Below are positions 9,594 through 23,582 of a stretch of 64,000 bases of DNA, one piece after another; the first letter of the stretch is position 1, and every line of letters begins with the position of its first letter. The notes beneath the pieces are model-generated. The model worked only from the letters and a program-made list of their open reading frames with translations. It was not told where the DNA came from and ran no database searches. Location: contig OX465596.1 in the NCBI GenBank assembly GCA_950022295.1, forward strand, positions 372,001 through 436,000, read 5' to 3'. The position numbers and the translations under genes were made by a program. This DNA is from Bromus sterilis. Its lineage: Eukaryota > Streptophyta > Magnoliopsida > Poales > Poaceae.

Positions 9594-12500
9594 GTCATCA
9601 ACACTCGCAGTTTTGTCCGTTTCTGGCCTGTTTCATGGGCTATTAATCAAAGTTACATGGGCTATTAATCACCGTTTTGAGTCCCCGGAGTGATTTCCAC
9701 CATTGTCGAACCCCAGGTTGCGTTTACGTGCCGGTCATCAACACTCGCAGTTTTGGCCGTTTCTGGCTTGTTTCATGGGCTATTAATCACTGTTACATGG
9801 GCTATTAATCTCCGTTTTGAGTCCCCGGAGTGATTTCCACCATTGACGAAACCCAGGTTGTATTTACGTGTCGGTCATCAACACTCGCGGTTTTGGCCGT
9901 TTCTGGCCGTATTCATGAGCTATTAGTCACCGTTTTGAGTCCCCGGAGTGATTTCCACCATTGACGAACCCTAGGTTGTATTTACGTGTCGGTCATCAAC
10001 ACTCGCAGTTTTGGCCGTTTCTGGCCTGTTTCATGAGCTATTAATCACCGTTTTGAGTCCCCGGAGTAATTTCCACCATTGACGAACCCTAGGTTGTATT
10101 TACGTGTCGGTCAGCAACACTCGCGGTTTTCGCCGTTTCTGGCCTGTTTCATGAGCTATTAATCACCATTTTGAGTCCCCGGATTGATTTCCACCATTGA
10201 CGAACCCCAGTTGTATTTACGTGTCGGTCATCAACACTCGCCGTTTTGGCCGTTTCTGGCCTGTTTCATGAGCTATTAATCACAGTAAGATGGGCTATTA
10301 ATCACCGTTTTGAGTCCCTGGAGTGATTTCCACCATTGTCGAACCCCAGGTTGCGTTTACGTGCCGGTCATCAACACTCGCAGTTTTGGCCGATTCTGGC
10401 CTGTTTCATGGGCTATTAATCACTGTTACATGGGCTATTAATCACCGTTTTGAGTCCCCGGAGTGATTTCCACCATTGACGAACCCCAGGTTGTCTTTAC
10501 GTGTCGGTCATCAACACTCGCAGTTTTGTCCGTTTCTGGCCTGTTTCATGGGCTATTAATCAAAGTTACATGGGCTATTAATCACCGTTTTGAGTCCCCG
10601 GAGTGATTTCCACCATTGTCGAACCCCAGGTTGCGTTTACGTGCCGGTCATCAACACTCGCAGTTTTGGCCGTTTCTGGCTTGTTTCATGGGCTATTAAT
10701 CACTGTTGCATGGGCTATTAATCTCCGTTTTGAGTCCCCGGAGTGATTTCCACCATTGACGAACCCCAGGTTGCATTTACGTGCCGGTCATCAACACTCG
10801 CAGTTTTGGCCGATTCTGGCCTGTTTCATGGGCTTTTAATCACTGTTACATGGGCTATTAATCACCGTTTTGGGTCCCCGTAGTGATTTCCACCATTGAC
10901 GAACCCTAGGGTGCATTTACGTGCCGGTCATCAACACTCGCAGTTTTGGCCGATTCTGGCCTGTTTCATGGGCTATTAATCACTGTTACATGGGCTATTA
11001 ATCACCGTTTTGAGTCCCCGGAGTGATTTCCACCATTGACGAACCCCAGGTTGTCTTTACGTGTCGGTCATCAACACTCGCAGTTTTGTCCGTTTCTGGC
11101 CTGTTTCATGGGCTATTAATCAAAGTTACATGGGCTATTAATGACCGTTTTGAGTCCCCGGAGTGATTTCCACCATTGTCGAACCCCAGGTTGCGTTTAC
11201 GTGCCGGTCATCAACACTCGCAGTTTTGGCCATTTCTGGCTTGTTTCATGGGCTATTAATCACTGTTACATGGGCTATTAATCACCGTTTTGGGTCCCCG
11301 TAGTGATTTCCTCCATTGACGAACCCTAGGGTGCATTTACGTGCCGATCATCAACACTCGCAGTTTTGGCCGATTCTGGCCTGTTTCAAGGGCTATTAAT
11401 CACTGTTACATGGGCTATTAATCACCGTTTTGGGTCCCCGTAGTGATTTCCACCATTGACGAACCCTAGGGTGCATTTACGTGCCGGTCATCAACACTCG
11501 CAGTTTTGGCCGATTCTGGCCTGTTTCATGGGCTTTTAATCACTGTTACATGGGCTATTAATCACCGTTTTGAGTCCCCGGAGTGATTTCCACCATTGAC
11601 GAACCCCAGGTTGTCTTTACGTGTCGGTCATCAACACTCGCAGTTTTGTCCGTTTCTGGCCTGTTTCATGGGCTATTAATCAAAGTTACATGGGCTATTA
11701 ATCACCGTTTTGAGTCCCCGGAGTGATTTCCACCATTGTCGAACCCCAGGTTGCGTTTACGTGCCGGTCATCAACACTCGCAGTTTTGGCCGTTTCTGGC
11801 TTGTTTCATGGGCTATTAATCACTGTTGCATGGGCTATTAATCTCCGTTTTGAGTCCCCGGAGTGATTTCCACCATTGACGAACCCCAGGTTGTATTTAC
11901 GTGTCGGTCATCAACACTCGCGGTTTTGGCCGTTTCTGGCCTGTTTCATGGGCTTTTAATCACTGTTACATGGGCAATTAATCACCGTTTTGGGTCCCCG
12001 TAGTGATTTCCACCATTGACGAACCCAAGGGTGCATTTACGTGCCGGTCATCAACACTCGCAGTTTTGGCCGATTCTGGCCTGTTTCATGGGCTTTTAAT
12101 CACTGTTACATGGGCTATTAATCACCGTTTTGGGTCCCCGTAGTGATTTCCTCCATTGACGAACCCTAGGGTGCATTTACGTGCGGGTCATCAACACTCG
12201 CAGTTTTGGCCGATTCTGGCCTGTTTCAAGGGCTATTAATCACTGTTACATGGGCAATTAATCACCGTTTTGGGTCCCCGTAGTGATTTCCACCATTGAC
12301 GAACCCTAGGGTGCATTTACGTGCCGGTCATCAACACTCGCAGTTTTGGCCGATTCTGGCCTGTTTCATGGGCTTTTAATCACTGTTACATGGGCTATTA
12401 ATCACCGTTTTGGGTCCCCGTAGTGATTTCCACCATTGACGAACCCTAGGGTGCATTTACGTGCCGGTCATCAACACTCGCAGTTTTGGCCGATTCTGGC

Positions 12501-13166
12501 CTGTTTCATGGGCTATTAATCACTGTTACATGGGCTATTAATCACCGTTTTGAGTCCCCGGAGTGATTTCCACCATTGACGAACCCCAGGTTGTCTTTAC
12601 GTGTCGGTCATCAACACTCGCAGTTTTGTCCGTTTCTGGCCTGTTTCATGGGCTATTAATCAAAGTTACATGGGCTATTAATGACCGTTTTGAGTCCCCG
12701 GAGTGATTTCCACCATTGTCGAACCCCAGGTTGCGTTTACGTGCCGGTCATCAACACTCGCAATTTTGGCCATTTCTGGCTTGTTTCATGGGCTATTAAT
12801 CACTGTTACATGGGCTATTAATCACCGTTTTGGGTCCCCGTAGTGATTTCCTCCATTGACGAACCCTAGGGTGCATTTACGTGCCGATCATCAACACTCG
12901 CAGTTTTGGCCGATTCTGGCCTGTTTCAAGGGCTATTAATCACTGTTACATGGGCTATTAATCACCGTTTTGGGTCCCCGTAGTGATTTCCACCATTGAC
13001 GAACCCTAGGGTGCATTTACGTGCCGGTCATCAACACTCGCAGTTTTGGCCGATTCTGGCCTGTTTCATGGGCTTTTAATCACTGTTACATGGGCTATTA
13101 ATCACCGTTTTGGGTCCCCGTAGTGATTTCCACCATTGACGAACCCGAGGGTGCATTTACGTGCCG

Positions 13167-13328
13167 GTCATCAACACTCGCAGTTTTGGCCGATTCTGGC
13201 CTGTTTCATGGGCTTTTAATCACTGTTACATGGGCTATTAATCACTGTTACATGGGCTATTAATCACCGTTTTGAGTCCCCGGAGTGATTTCCACCATTG
13301 ACGAACCCCAGGTTGTCTTTACGTGTCG
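13167..13328 (+). repeat. Long monomer, 162 bp, copy 3
   Basis: Same three-subunit structure, 5230 bp after copy 1, inside the 5.5-9.05 kb to 10.8-14.3 kb duplication. Confidence 0.88.
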
Positions 13329-15081
13329 GTCATCAACACTCGCAGTTTTGTCCGTTTCTGGCCTGTTTCATGGGCTATTAATCAAAGTTACATGGGCTAT
13401 TAATCACCGTTTTGAGTCCCCGGAGTGATTTCCACCATTGTCGAACCCCAGGTTGCGTTTACGTGCCGGTCATCAACACTCGCAGTTTTGGCCGTTTCTG
13501 GCTTGTTTCATGGGCTATTAATCACTGTTACATGGGCTATTAATCTCCGTTTTGAGTCCCCGGAGTGATTTCCACCATTGACGAAACCCAGGTTGTATTT
13601 ACGTGTCGGTCATCAACACTCGCGGTTTTGGCCGTTTCTGGCCGTATTCATGAGCTATTAGTCACCGTTTTGAGTCCCCGGAGTGATTTCCACCATTGAC
13701 GAACCCCAGGTTGTATTTACGTGTCGGTCATCAACACTCGCAGTTTTGGCCGTTTCTGGCCTGTTTCATGAGCTATTAATCACCGTTTTGAGTCCCCGGA
13801 GTAATTTCCACCATTGACGAACCCTAGGTTGTATTTACGTGTCGGTCAGCAACACTCGCGGTTTTCGCCGTTTCTGGCCTGTTTCATGAGCTATTAATCA
13901 CCATTTTGAGTCCCCGGATTGATTTCCACCATTGACGAACCCCAGTTGTATTTACGTGTCGGTCATCAACACTCGCCGTTTTGGCCGTTTCTGGCCTGTT
14001 TCATGAGCTATTAATCACAGTAAGATGGGCTATTAATCACCGTTTTGAGTCCCTGGAGTGATTTCCACCATTGTCGAACCCCAGGTTGCGTTTACGTGCC
14101 GGTCATCAACACTCGCAGTTTTGGCCGATTCTGGCCTGTTTCATGGGCTATTAATCACAGTTACATGGGCTATTAATCACCGTTTTGGGTCCCCGTAGTG
14201 ATTTCCACCATTGACGAACCCTAGGGTGCATTTACGTGCCGGTCATCAACACTCGCAGTTTTGGCCGATTCTGGCCTGTTTCAAGGGCTATTAATCACAG
14301 TTACATCGGCTATTAATCACCGTTTTGGGTCCCCGTAGTGATTTCCTCCATTGACGAACCCTAGGGTGCATTTACGTGCCGGTCATCAACACTCGCAGTT
14401 TTGGCCGATTCTGGCCTGTTTCAAGGGCTATTAATAACTGTTACATGGGCAATTAATCACCGTTTTGGGTCCCCGTAGTGATTTCCACCATTGACGAACC
14501 CTAGGGTGCATTTACGTGCCGGTCATCAACACTCGCAGTTTTGGCCGATTCTGGCCTGTTTCATGGGCTTTTAATCACTGTTACATGGGCTATTAATCAC
14601 CGTTTTGGGTCCCCGTAGTGATTTCCACCATTGACGAACCCGAGGGTGCATTTACGTGCCGGTCATCAACACTCGCAGTTTTGGCCGATTCTGGCCTGTT
14701 TCATGGGCTATTAATCACTGTTACATGGGCTATTAATCACCGTTTTGAGTCCCCGGAGTGATTTCCACCATTGTCGAACCCCAGGTTGCGTTTACGTGCC
14801 GGTCATCAACACTCGCAGTTTTGGCCGATTCTGGCCTGTTTCATGGGCTATTAATCACAGTTACATGGGCTATTAATCACCGTTTTGGGTCCCCGTAGTG
14901 ATTTCCACCATTGACGAACCCTAGGGTGCATTTACGTGCCGGTCATCAACACTCGCAGTTTTGGCCGATTCTGGCCTGTTTCATGGGCTTTTAATCACTG
15001 TTACATGGGCTATTAATCACCGTTTTGGGTCCCCGTAGTGATTTCCACCATTGACGAACCCGAGGGTGCATTTACGTGCCG

Positions 15082-16201
15082 GTCATCAACACTCGCAGTT
15101 TTGTCCGTTTCTGGCCTGTTTCATGGGCTATTAATCAAAGTTACATGGGCTATTAATCACCGTTTTGAGTCCCCGGAGTGATTTCCACCATTGTCGAACC
15201 CCAGGTTGCGTTTACGTGCCGGTCATCAACACTCGCAGTTTTGGCCGTTTCTGGCTTGTTTCATGGGCTATTAATCACTGTTGCATGGGCTATTAATCTC
15301 CGTTTTGAGTCCCCGGAGTGATTTCCACCATTGACGAACCCCAGGTTGCATTTACGTGCCGGTCATCAACACTCGCAGTTTTGGCCGATTCTGGCCTGTT
15401 TCATGGGCTTTTAATCACTGTTACATGGGCTATTAATCACCGTTTTGGGTCCCCGTAGTGATTTCCACCATTGACGAACCCTAGGGTGCATTTACGTGCC
15501 GGTCATCAACACTCGCAGTTTTGGCCGATTCTGGCCTGTTTCATGGGCTATTAATCACTGTTACATGGGCTATTAATCACCGTTTTGAGTCCCCGGAGTG
15601 ATTTCCACCATTGACGAACCCCAGGTTGTCTTTACGTGTCGGTCATCAACACTCGCAGTTTTGTCCGTTTCTGGCCTGTTTCATGGGCTATTAATCAAAG
15701 TTACATGGGCTATTAATCACCGTTTTGAGTCCCCGGAGTGATTTCCACCATTGTCGAACCCCAGGTTGCGTTTACGTGCCGGTCATCAACACTCGCAGTT
15801 TTGGCCGTTTCTGGCTTGTTTCATGGGCTATTAATCACTGTTGCATGGGCTATTAATCTCCGTTTTGAGTCCCCGGAGTGATTTCCACCATTGACGAACC
15901 CCAGGTTGCATTTACGTGCCGGTCATCAACACTCGCAGTTTTGGCCGATTCTGGCCTGTTTCATGGGCTTTTAATCACTGTTACATGGGCTATTAATCAC
16001 CGTTTTGGGTCCCCGTAGTGATTTCCACCATTGACGAACCCTAGGGTGCATTTACGTGCCGGTCATCAACACTCGCAGTTTTGGCCGATTCTGGCCTGTT
16101 TCATGGGCTATTAATCACTGTTACATGGGCTATTAATCACCGTTTTGAGTCCCCGGAGTGATTTCCACCATTGACGAACCCCAGGTTGTCTTTACGTGTC
16201 G
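15082..16201 (+). repeat. 560 bp four-monomer tandem duplication
   Basis: Two adjacent units, 15082-15641 and 15642-16201, each contain a GTTTTGTCC/CAAAGTTAC gamma monomer, a GGCTTGTTTC/TTGCATGGGC monomer ending CCAGGTTGCATTT, a GGCTTTTAAT alpha monomer and a beta monomer ending TTGTCTTTAC. The next monomer (from 16202) starts the same series but soon switches to the TTAATGACC variant. This is a clean small unequal-exchange product. Confidence 0.83.
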
Positions 16202-16761
16202 GTCATCAACACTCGCAGTTTTGTCCGTTTCTGGCCTGTTTCATGGGCTATTAATCAAAGTTACATGGGCTATTAATGACCGTTTTGAGTCCCCGGAGTG
16301 ATTTCCACCATTGTCGAACCCCAGGTTGCGTTTACGTGCCGGTCATCAACACTCGCAGTTTTGGCCATTTCTGGCTTGTTTCATGGGCTATTAATCACTG
16401 TTACATGGGCTATTAATCACCGTTTTGGGTCCCCGTAGTGATTTCCTCCATTGACGAACCCTAGGGTGCATTTACGTGCCGATCATCAACACTCGCAGTT
16501 TTGGCCGATTCTGGCCTGTTTCAAGGGCTATTAATCACTGTTACATGGGCTATTAATCACCGTTTTGGGTCCCCGTAGTGATTTCCACCATTGACGAACC
16601 CTAGGGTGCATTTACGTGCCGGTCATCAACACTCGCAGTTTTGGCCGATTCTGGCCTGTTTCATGGGCTTTTAATCACTGTTACATGGGCTATTAATCAC
16701 CGTTTTGGGTCCCCGTAGTGATTTCCACCATTGACGAACCCGAGGGTGCATTTACGTGCCG

Positions 16762-16923
16762 GTCATCAACACTCGCAGTTTTGGCCGATTCTGGCCTGTT
16801 TCATGGGCTTTTAATCACTGTTACATGGGCTATTAATCACTGTTACATGGGCTATTAATCACCGTTTTGAGTCCCCGGAGTGATTTCCACCATTGACGAA
16901 CCCCAGGTTGTCTTTACGTGTCG
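16762..16923 (+). repeat. Long monomer, 162 bp, copy 4
   Basis: Same three-subunit structure, 3595 bp after copy 3, inside the 12.3-14.8 kb to 15.9-18.4 kb duplication. No further 162 bp copy was found to the right; the equivalent places near 19.9, 26.3 and 30.3 kb have 140 bp monomers. Confidence 0.87.
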
Positions 16924-19900
16924 GTCATCAACACTCGCAGTTTTGTCCGTTTCTGGCCTGTTTCATGGGCTATTAATCAAAGTTACATGGGCTATTAATC
17001 ACCGTTTTGAGTCCCCGGAGTGATTTCCACCATTGTCGAACCCCAGGTTGCGTTTACGTGCCGGTCATCAACACTCGCAGTTTTGGCCGTTTCTGGCTTG
17101 TTTCATGGGCTATTAATCACTGTTACATGGGCTATTAATCTCCGTTTTGAGTCCCCGGAGTGATTTCCACCATTGACGAAACCCAGGTTGTATTTACGTG
17201 TCGGTCATCAACACTCGCGGTTTTGGCCGTTTCTGGCCGTATTCATGAGCTATTAGTCACCGTTTTGAGTCCCCGGAGTGATTTCCACCATTGACGAACC
17301 CCAGGTTGTATTTACGTGTCGGTCATCAACACTCGCAGTTTTGGCCGTTTCTGGCCTGTTTCATGAGCTATTAATCACCGTTTTGAGTCCTCGGAGTAAT
17401 TTCCACCATTGACGAACCCTAGGTTGTATTTACGTGTCGGTCAGCAACACTCGCGGTTTTCGCCGTTTCTGGCCTGTTTCATGAGCTATTAATCACCATT
17501 TTGAGTCCCCGGATTGATTTCCACCATTGACGAACCCCAGTTGTATTTACGTGTCGGTCATCAACACTCGCCGTTTTGGCCGTTTCTGGCCTGTTTCATG
17601 AGCTATTAATCACAGTAAGATGGGCTATTAATCACCGTTTTGAGTCCCTGGAGTGATTTCCACCATTGTCGAACCCCAGGTTGCGTTTACGTGCCGGTCA
17701 TCAACACTCGCAGTTTTGGCCGATTCTGGCCTGTTTCATGGGCTATTAATCACAGTTACATGGGCTATTAATCACCGTTTTGGGTCCCCGTAGTGATTTC
17801 CACCATTGACGAACCCTAGGGTGCATTTACGTGCCGGTCATCAACACTCGCAGTTTTGGCCGATTCTGGCCTGTTTCAAGGGCTATTAATCACAGTTACA
17901 TCGGCTATTAATCACCGTTTTGGGTCCCCGTAGTGATTTCCTCCATTGACGAACCCTAGGGTGCATTTACGTGCCGGTCATCAACACTCGCAGTTTTGGC
18001 CGATTCTGGCCTGTTTCAAGGGCTATTAATAACTGTTACATGGGCAATTAATCACCGTTTTGGGTCCCCGTAGTGATTTCCACCATTGACGAACCCTAGG
18101 GTGCATTTACGTGCCGGTCATCAACACTCGCAGTTTTGGCCGATTCTGGCCTGTTTCATGGGCTTTTAATCACTGTTACATGGGCTATTAATCACCGTTT
18201 TGGGTCCCCGTAGTGATTTCCACCATTGACGAACCCGAGGGTGCATTTACGTGCCGGTCATCAACACTCGCAGTTTTGGCCGATTCTGGCCTGTTTCATG
18301 GGCTATTAATCACTGTTACATGGGCTATTAATCACCGTTTTGAGTCCCCGGAGTGATTTCCACCATTGACGAACCCCAGGTTGTCTTTACGTGTCGGTCA
18401 TCAACACTCGCAGTTTTGTCCGTTTCTGGCCTGTTTCATGGGCTATTAATCAAAGTTACATGGGCTATTAATCACCGTTTTGAGTCCCCGGAGTGATTTC
18501 CACCATTGTCGAACCCCAGGTTGCGTTTACGTGCCGGTCATCAACACTCGCAGTTTTGGCCGTTTCTGGCTTGTTTCATGGGCTATTAATCACTGTTGCA
18601 TGGGCTATTAATCTCCGTTTTGAGTCCCCGGAGTGATTTCCACCATTGACGAACCCCAGGTTGTATTTACGTGTCGGTCATCAACACTCGCGGTTTTGGC
18701 CGTTTCTGGCCTGTTTCATGGGCTTTTAATCACTGTTACATGGGCAATTAATCACCGTTTTGGGTCCCCGTAGTGATTTCCACCATTGACGAACCCAAGG
18801 GTGCATTTACGTGCCGGTCATCAACACTCGCAGTTTTGGCCGATTCTGGCCTGTTTCATGGGCTTTTAATCACTGTTACATGGGCTATTAATCACCGTTT
18901 TGGGTCCCCGTAGTGATTTCCTCCATTGACGAACCCTAGGGTGCATTTACGTGCGGGTCATCAACACTCGCAGTTTTGGCCGATTCTGGCCTGTTTCAAG
19001 GGCTATTAATCACTGTTACATGGGCAATTAATCACCGTTTTGGGTCCCCGTAGTGATTTCCACCATTGACGAACCCTAGGGTGCATTTACGTGCCGGTCA
19101 TCAACACTCGCAGTTTTGGCCGATTCTGGCCTGTTTCATGGGCTTTTAATCACTGTTACATGGGCTATTAATCACCGTTTTGGGTCCCCGTAGTGATTTC
19201 CACCATTGACGAACCCTAGGGTGCATTTACGTGCCGGTCATCAACACTCGCAGTTTTGGCCGATTCTGGCCTGTTTCATGGGCTATTAATCACTGTTACA
19301 TGGGCTATTAATCACCGTTTTGAGTCCCCGGAGTGATTTCCACCATTGACGAACCCCAGGTTGTCTTTACGTGTCGGTCATCAACACTCGCAGTTTTGTC
19401 CGTTTCTGGCCTGTTTCATGGGCTATTAATCAAAGTTACATGGGCTATTAATGACCGTTTTGAGTCCCCGGAGTGATTTCCACCATTGTCGAACCCCAGG
19501 TTGCGTTTACGTGCCGGTCATCAACACTCGCAGTTTTGGCCATTTCTGGCTTGTTTCATGGGCTATTAATCACTGTTACATGGGCTATTAATCACCGTTT
19601 TGGGTCCCCGTAGTGATTTCCTCCATTGACGAACCCTAGGGTGCATTTACGTGCCGATCATCAACACTCGCAGTTTTGGCCGATTCTGGCCTGTTTCAAG
19701 GGCTATTAATCACTGTTACATGGGCTATTAATCACCGTTTTGGGTCCCCGTAGTGATTTCCACCATTGACGAACCCTAGGGTGCATTTACGTGCCGGTCA
19801 TCAACACTCGCAGTTTTGGCCGATTCTGGCCTGTTTCATGGGCTTTTAATCACTGTTACATGGGCTATTAATCACCGTTTTGGGTCCCCGTAGTGATTTC

Positions 19901-20356
19901 CACCATTGACGAACCCGAGGGTGCATTTACGTGCCGGTCATCAACACTCGCAGTTTTGGCCGATTCTGGCCTGTTTCATGGGCTATTAATCACTGTTACA
20001 TGGGCTATTAATCACCGTTTTGAGTCCCCGGAGTGATTTCCACCATTGACGAACCCCAGGTTGTCTTTACGTGTCGGTCATCAACACTCGCAGTTTTGTC
20101 CGTTTCTGGCCTGTTTCATGGGCTATTAATCAAAGTTACATGGGCTATTAATCACCGTTTTGAGTCCCCGGAGTGATTTCCACCATTGTCGAACCCCAGG
20201 TTGCGTTTACGTGCCGGTCATCAACACTCGCAGTTTTGGCCGTTTCTGGCTTGTTTCATGGGCTATTAATCACTGTTACATGGGCTATTAATCTCCGTTT
20301 TGAGTCCCCGGAGTGATTTCCACCATTGACGAAACCCAGGTTGTATTTACGTGTCG

Positions 20357-23300
20357 GTCATCAACACTCGCGGTTTTGGCCGTTTCTGGCCGTATTCATG
20401 AGCTATTAGTCACCGTTTTGAGTCCCCGGAGTGATTTCCACCATTGACGAACCCCAGGTTGTATTTACGTGTCGGTCATCAACACTCGCAGTTTTGGCCG
20501 TTTCTGGCCTGTTTCATGAGCTATTAATCACCGTTTTGAGTCCCCGGAGTAATTTCCACCATTGACGAACCCTAGGTTGTATTTACGTGTCGGTCAGCAA
20601 CACTCGCGGTTTTCGCCGTTTCTGGCCTGTTTCATGAGCTATTAATCACCATTTTGAGTCCCCGGATTGATTTCCACCATTGACGAACCCCAGTTGTATT
20701 TACGTGTCGGTCATCAACACTCGCCGTTTTGGCCGTTTCTGGCCTGTTTCATGAGCTATTAATCACAGTAAGATGGGCTATTAATCACCGTTTTGAGTCC
20801 CTGGAGTGATTTCCACCATTGTCGAACCCCAGGTTGCGTTTACGTGCCGGTCATCAACACTCGCAGTTTTGGCCGATTCTGGCCTGTTTCATGGGCTATT
20901 AATCACAGTTACATGGGCTATTAATCACCGTTTTGGGTCCCCGTAGTGATTTCCACCATTGACGAACCCTAGGGTGCATTTACGTGCCGGTCATCAACAC
21001 TCGCAGTTTTGGCCGATTCTGGCCTGTTTCAAGGGCTATTAATCACAGTTACATCGGCTATTAATCACCGTTTTGGGTCCCCGTAGTGATTTCCTCCATT
21101 GACGAACCCTAGGGTGCATTTACGTGCCGGTCATCAACACTCGCAGTTTTGGCCGATTCTGGCCTGTTTCAAGGGCTATTAATAACTGTTACATGGGCAA
21201 TTAATCACCGTTTTGGGTCCCCGTAGTGATTTCCACCATTGACGAACCCTAGGGTGCATTTACGTGCCGGTCATCAACACTCGCAGTTTTGGCCGATTCT
21301 GGCCTGTTTCAAGGGCTATTAATCACAGTTACATCGGCTATTAATCACCGTTTTGGGTCCCCGTAGTGATTTCCTCCATTGACGAACCCTAGGGTGCATT
21401 TACGTGCCGGTCATCAACACTCGCAGTTTTGGCCGATTCTGGCCTGTTTCAAGGGCTATTAATAACTGTTACATGGGCAATTAATCACCGTTTTGGGTCC
21501 CCGTAGTGATTTCCACCATTGACGAACCCTAGGGTGCATTTACGTGCCGGTCATCAACACTCGCAGTTTTGGCCGATTCTGGCCTGTTTCATGGGCTATT
21601 AATCACTGTTACATGGGCTATTAATCACCGTTTTGAGTCCCCGGAGTGATTTCCACCATTGACGAACCCCAGGTTGTCTTTACGTGTCGGTCATCAACAC
21701 TCGCAGTTTTGTCCGTTTCTGGCCTGTTTCATGGGCTATTAATCAAAGTTACATGGGCTATTAATCACCGTTTTGAGTCCCCGGAGTGATTTCCACCATT
21801 GTCGAACCCCAGGTTGCGTTTACGTGCCGGTCATCAACACTCGCAGTTTTGGCCGTTTCTGGCTTGTTTCATGGGCTATTAATCACTGTTACATGGGCTA
21901 TTAATCTCCGTTTTGAGTCCCCGGAGTGATTTCCACCATTGACGAAACCCAGGTTGTATTTACGTGTCGGTCATCAACACTCGCGGTTTTGGCCGTTTCT
22001 GGCCGTATTCATGAGCTATTAGTCACCGTTTTGAGTCCCCGGAGTGATTTCCACCATTGACGAACCCCAGGTTGTATTTACGTGTCGGTCATCAACACTC
22101 GCAGTTTTGGCCGTTTCTGGCCTGTTTCATGAGCTATTAATCACCGTTTTGAGTCCCCGGAGTAATTTCCACCATTGACGAACCCTAGGTTGTATTTACG
22201 TGTCGGTCAGCAACACTCGCGGTTTTCGCCGTTTCTGGCCTGTTTCATGAGCTATTAATCACCATTTTGAGTCCCCGGATTGATTTCCACCATTGACGAA
22301 CCCCAGTTGTATTTACGTGTCGGTCATCAACACTCGCCGTTTTGGCCGTTTCTGGCCTGTTTCATGAGCTATTAATCACAGTAAGATGGGCTATTAATCA
22401 CCGTTTTGAGTCCCTGGAGTGATTTCCACCATTGTCGAACCCCAGGTTGCGTTTACGTGCCGGTCATCAACACTCGCAGTTTTGGCCGATTCTGGCCTGT
22501 TTCATGGGCTATTAATCACAGTTACATGGGCTATTAATCACCGTTTTGGGTCCCCGTAGTGATTTCCACCATTGACGAACCCTAGGGTGCATTTACGTGC
22601 CGGTCATCAACACTCGCAGTTTTGGCCGATTCTGGCCTGTTTCAAGGGCTATTAATCACAGTTACTTCGGCTATTAATCACCGTTTTGGGTCCCCGTAGT
22701 GATTTCCTCCATTGACGAACCCTAGGGTGCATTTACGTGCCGGTCATCAACACTCGCAGTTTTGGCCGATTCTGGCCTGTTTCAAGGGCTATTAATAACT
22801 GTTACATGGGCAATTAATCACCGTTTTGGGTCCCCGTAGTGATTTCCACCATTGACGAACCCTAGGGTGCATTTACGTGCCGGTCATCAACACTCGCAGT
22901 TTTGGCCGATTCTGGCCTGTTTCAAGGGCTATTAATCACAGTTACATCGGCTATTAATCACCGTTTTGGGTCCCCGTAGTGATTTCCTCCATTGACGAAC
23001 CCTAGGGTGCATTTACGTGCCGGTCATCAACACTCGCAGTTTTGGCCGATTCTGGCCTGTTTCAAGGGCTATTAATAACTGTTACATGGGCAATTAATCA
23101 CCGTTTTGGGTCCCCGTAGTGATTTCCACCATTGACGAACCCTAGGGTGCATTTACGTGCCGGTCATCAACACTCGCAGTTTTGGCCGATTCTGGCCTGT
23201 TTCATGGGCTATTAATCACTGTTACATGGGCTATTAATCACCGTTTTGAGTCCCCGGAGTGATTTCCACCATTGACGAACCCCAGGTTGTCTTTACGTGT

Positions 23301-23582
23301 CGGTCATCAACACTCGCAGTTTTGTCCGTTTCTGGCCTGTTTCATGGGCTATTAATCAAAGTTACATGGGCTATTAATCACCGTTTTGAGTCCCCGGAGT
23401 GATTTCCACCATTGTCGAACCCCAGGTTGCGTTTACGTGCCGGTCATCAACACTCGCAGTTTTGGCCGTTTCTGGCTTGTTTCATGGGCTATTAATCACT
23501 GTTACATGGGCTATTAATCTCCGTTTTGAGTCCCCGGAGTGATTTCCACCATTGACGAACCCCAGGTTGTCTTTACGTGTCG
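20357..23582 (+). repeat. 1613 bp 12-monomer higher-order repeat, two units in tandem
   Basis: Units 20357-21969 and 21970-23582 each begin with the short cluster and contain 12 monomers: twelve times 140 bp minus three 22 bp losses and one base gives 1613. ATTAGTCAC lies at 20403, 22016 and 23629. A third partial unit runs from 23583 to about 24537. The units differ in few places: TACATCGGC versus TACTTCGGC (about 22664), and the last monomer ends GACGAAACCC/TTGTATTT in unit 1 but GACGAACCCC/TTGTCTTT in unit 2. Confidence 0.85.

Larger units (their letters stand above)
7750..10415 (+). repeat. Set A near-tandem duplication, offset 1495 bp (11 monomers)
   Basis: The 162 bp monomer and the short cluster occur twice at 1495 bp spacing: 7937/9432 and 8379/9874. 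The offset equals eleven 140 bp units minus three short-form losses, minus one base, plus one 22 bp gain. The copies share about 1.17 kb; after about 8.92/10.41 kb they diverge into different alpha and beta monomers. Confidence 0.75.
5531..14280 (+). repeat. Set A duplication, offset 5230 bp
   Basis: About 5531-9050 reappears at about 10761-14280. Matching landmarks at the fixed offset are GAACCCCAGGTTGCATTT (5531/10761), GAACCCAAGG (6791/12021), the 162 bp monomers (7937/13167) and ATTAGTCAC (8425/13655). One difference seen is CAATTTTGGC near 12771 for CAGTTTTGGC near 7541. The left edge is sharp, with different monomers preceding GAACCCCAGG. The right edge falls at TCATGGGCTT versus TCAAGGGCTA. 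Confidence 0.8.
12300..18365 (+). repeat. Set A duplication, offset 3595 bp
   Basis: About 12.30-14.77 kb matches about 15.90-18.37 kb. Shared landmarks are TTGTCTTTAC (12591/16186), the 162 bp monomers (13167/16762), ATTAGTCAC (13655/17250) and the TACATCGGC monomer (about 14305/17900). The copies part at GTCGAACC near 14774 versus GACGAACC near 18369. Confidence 0.75.
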
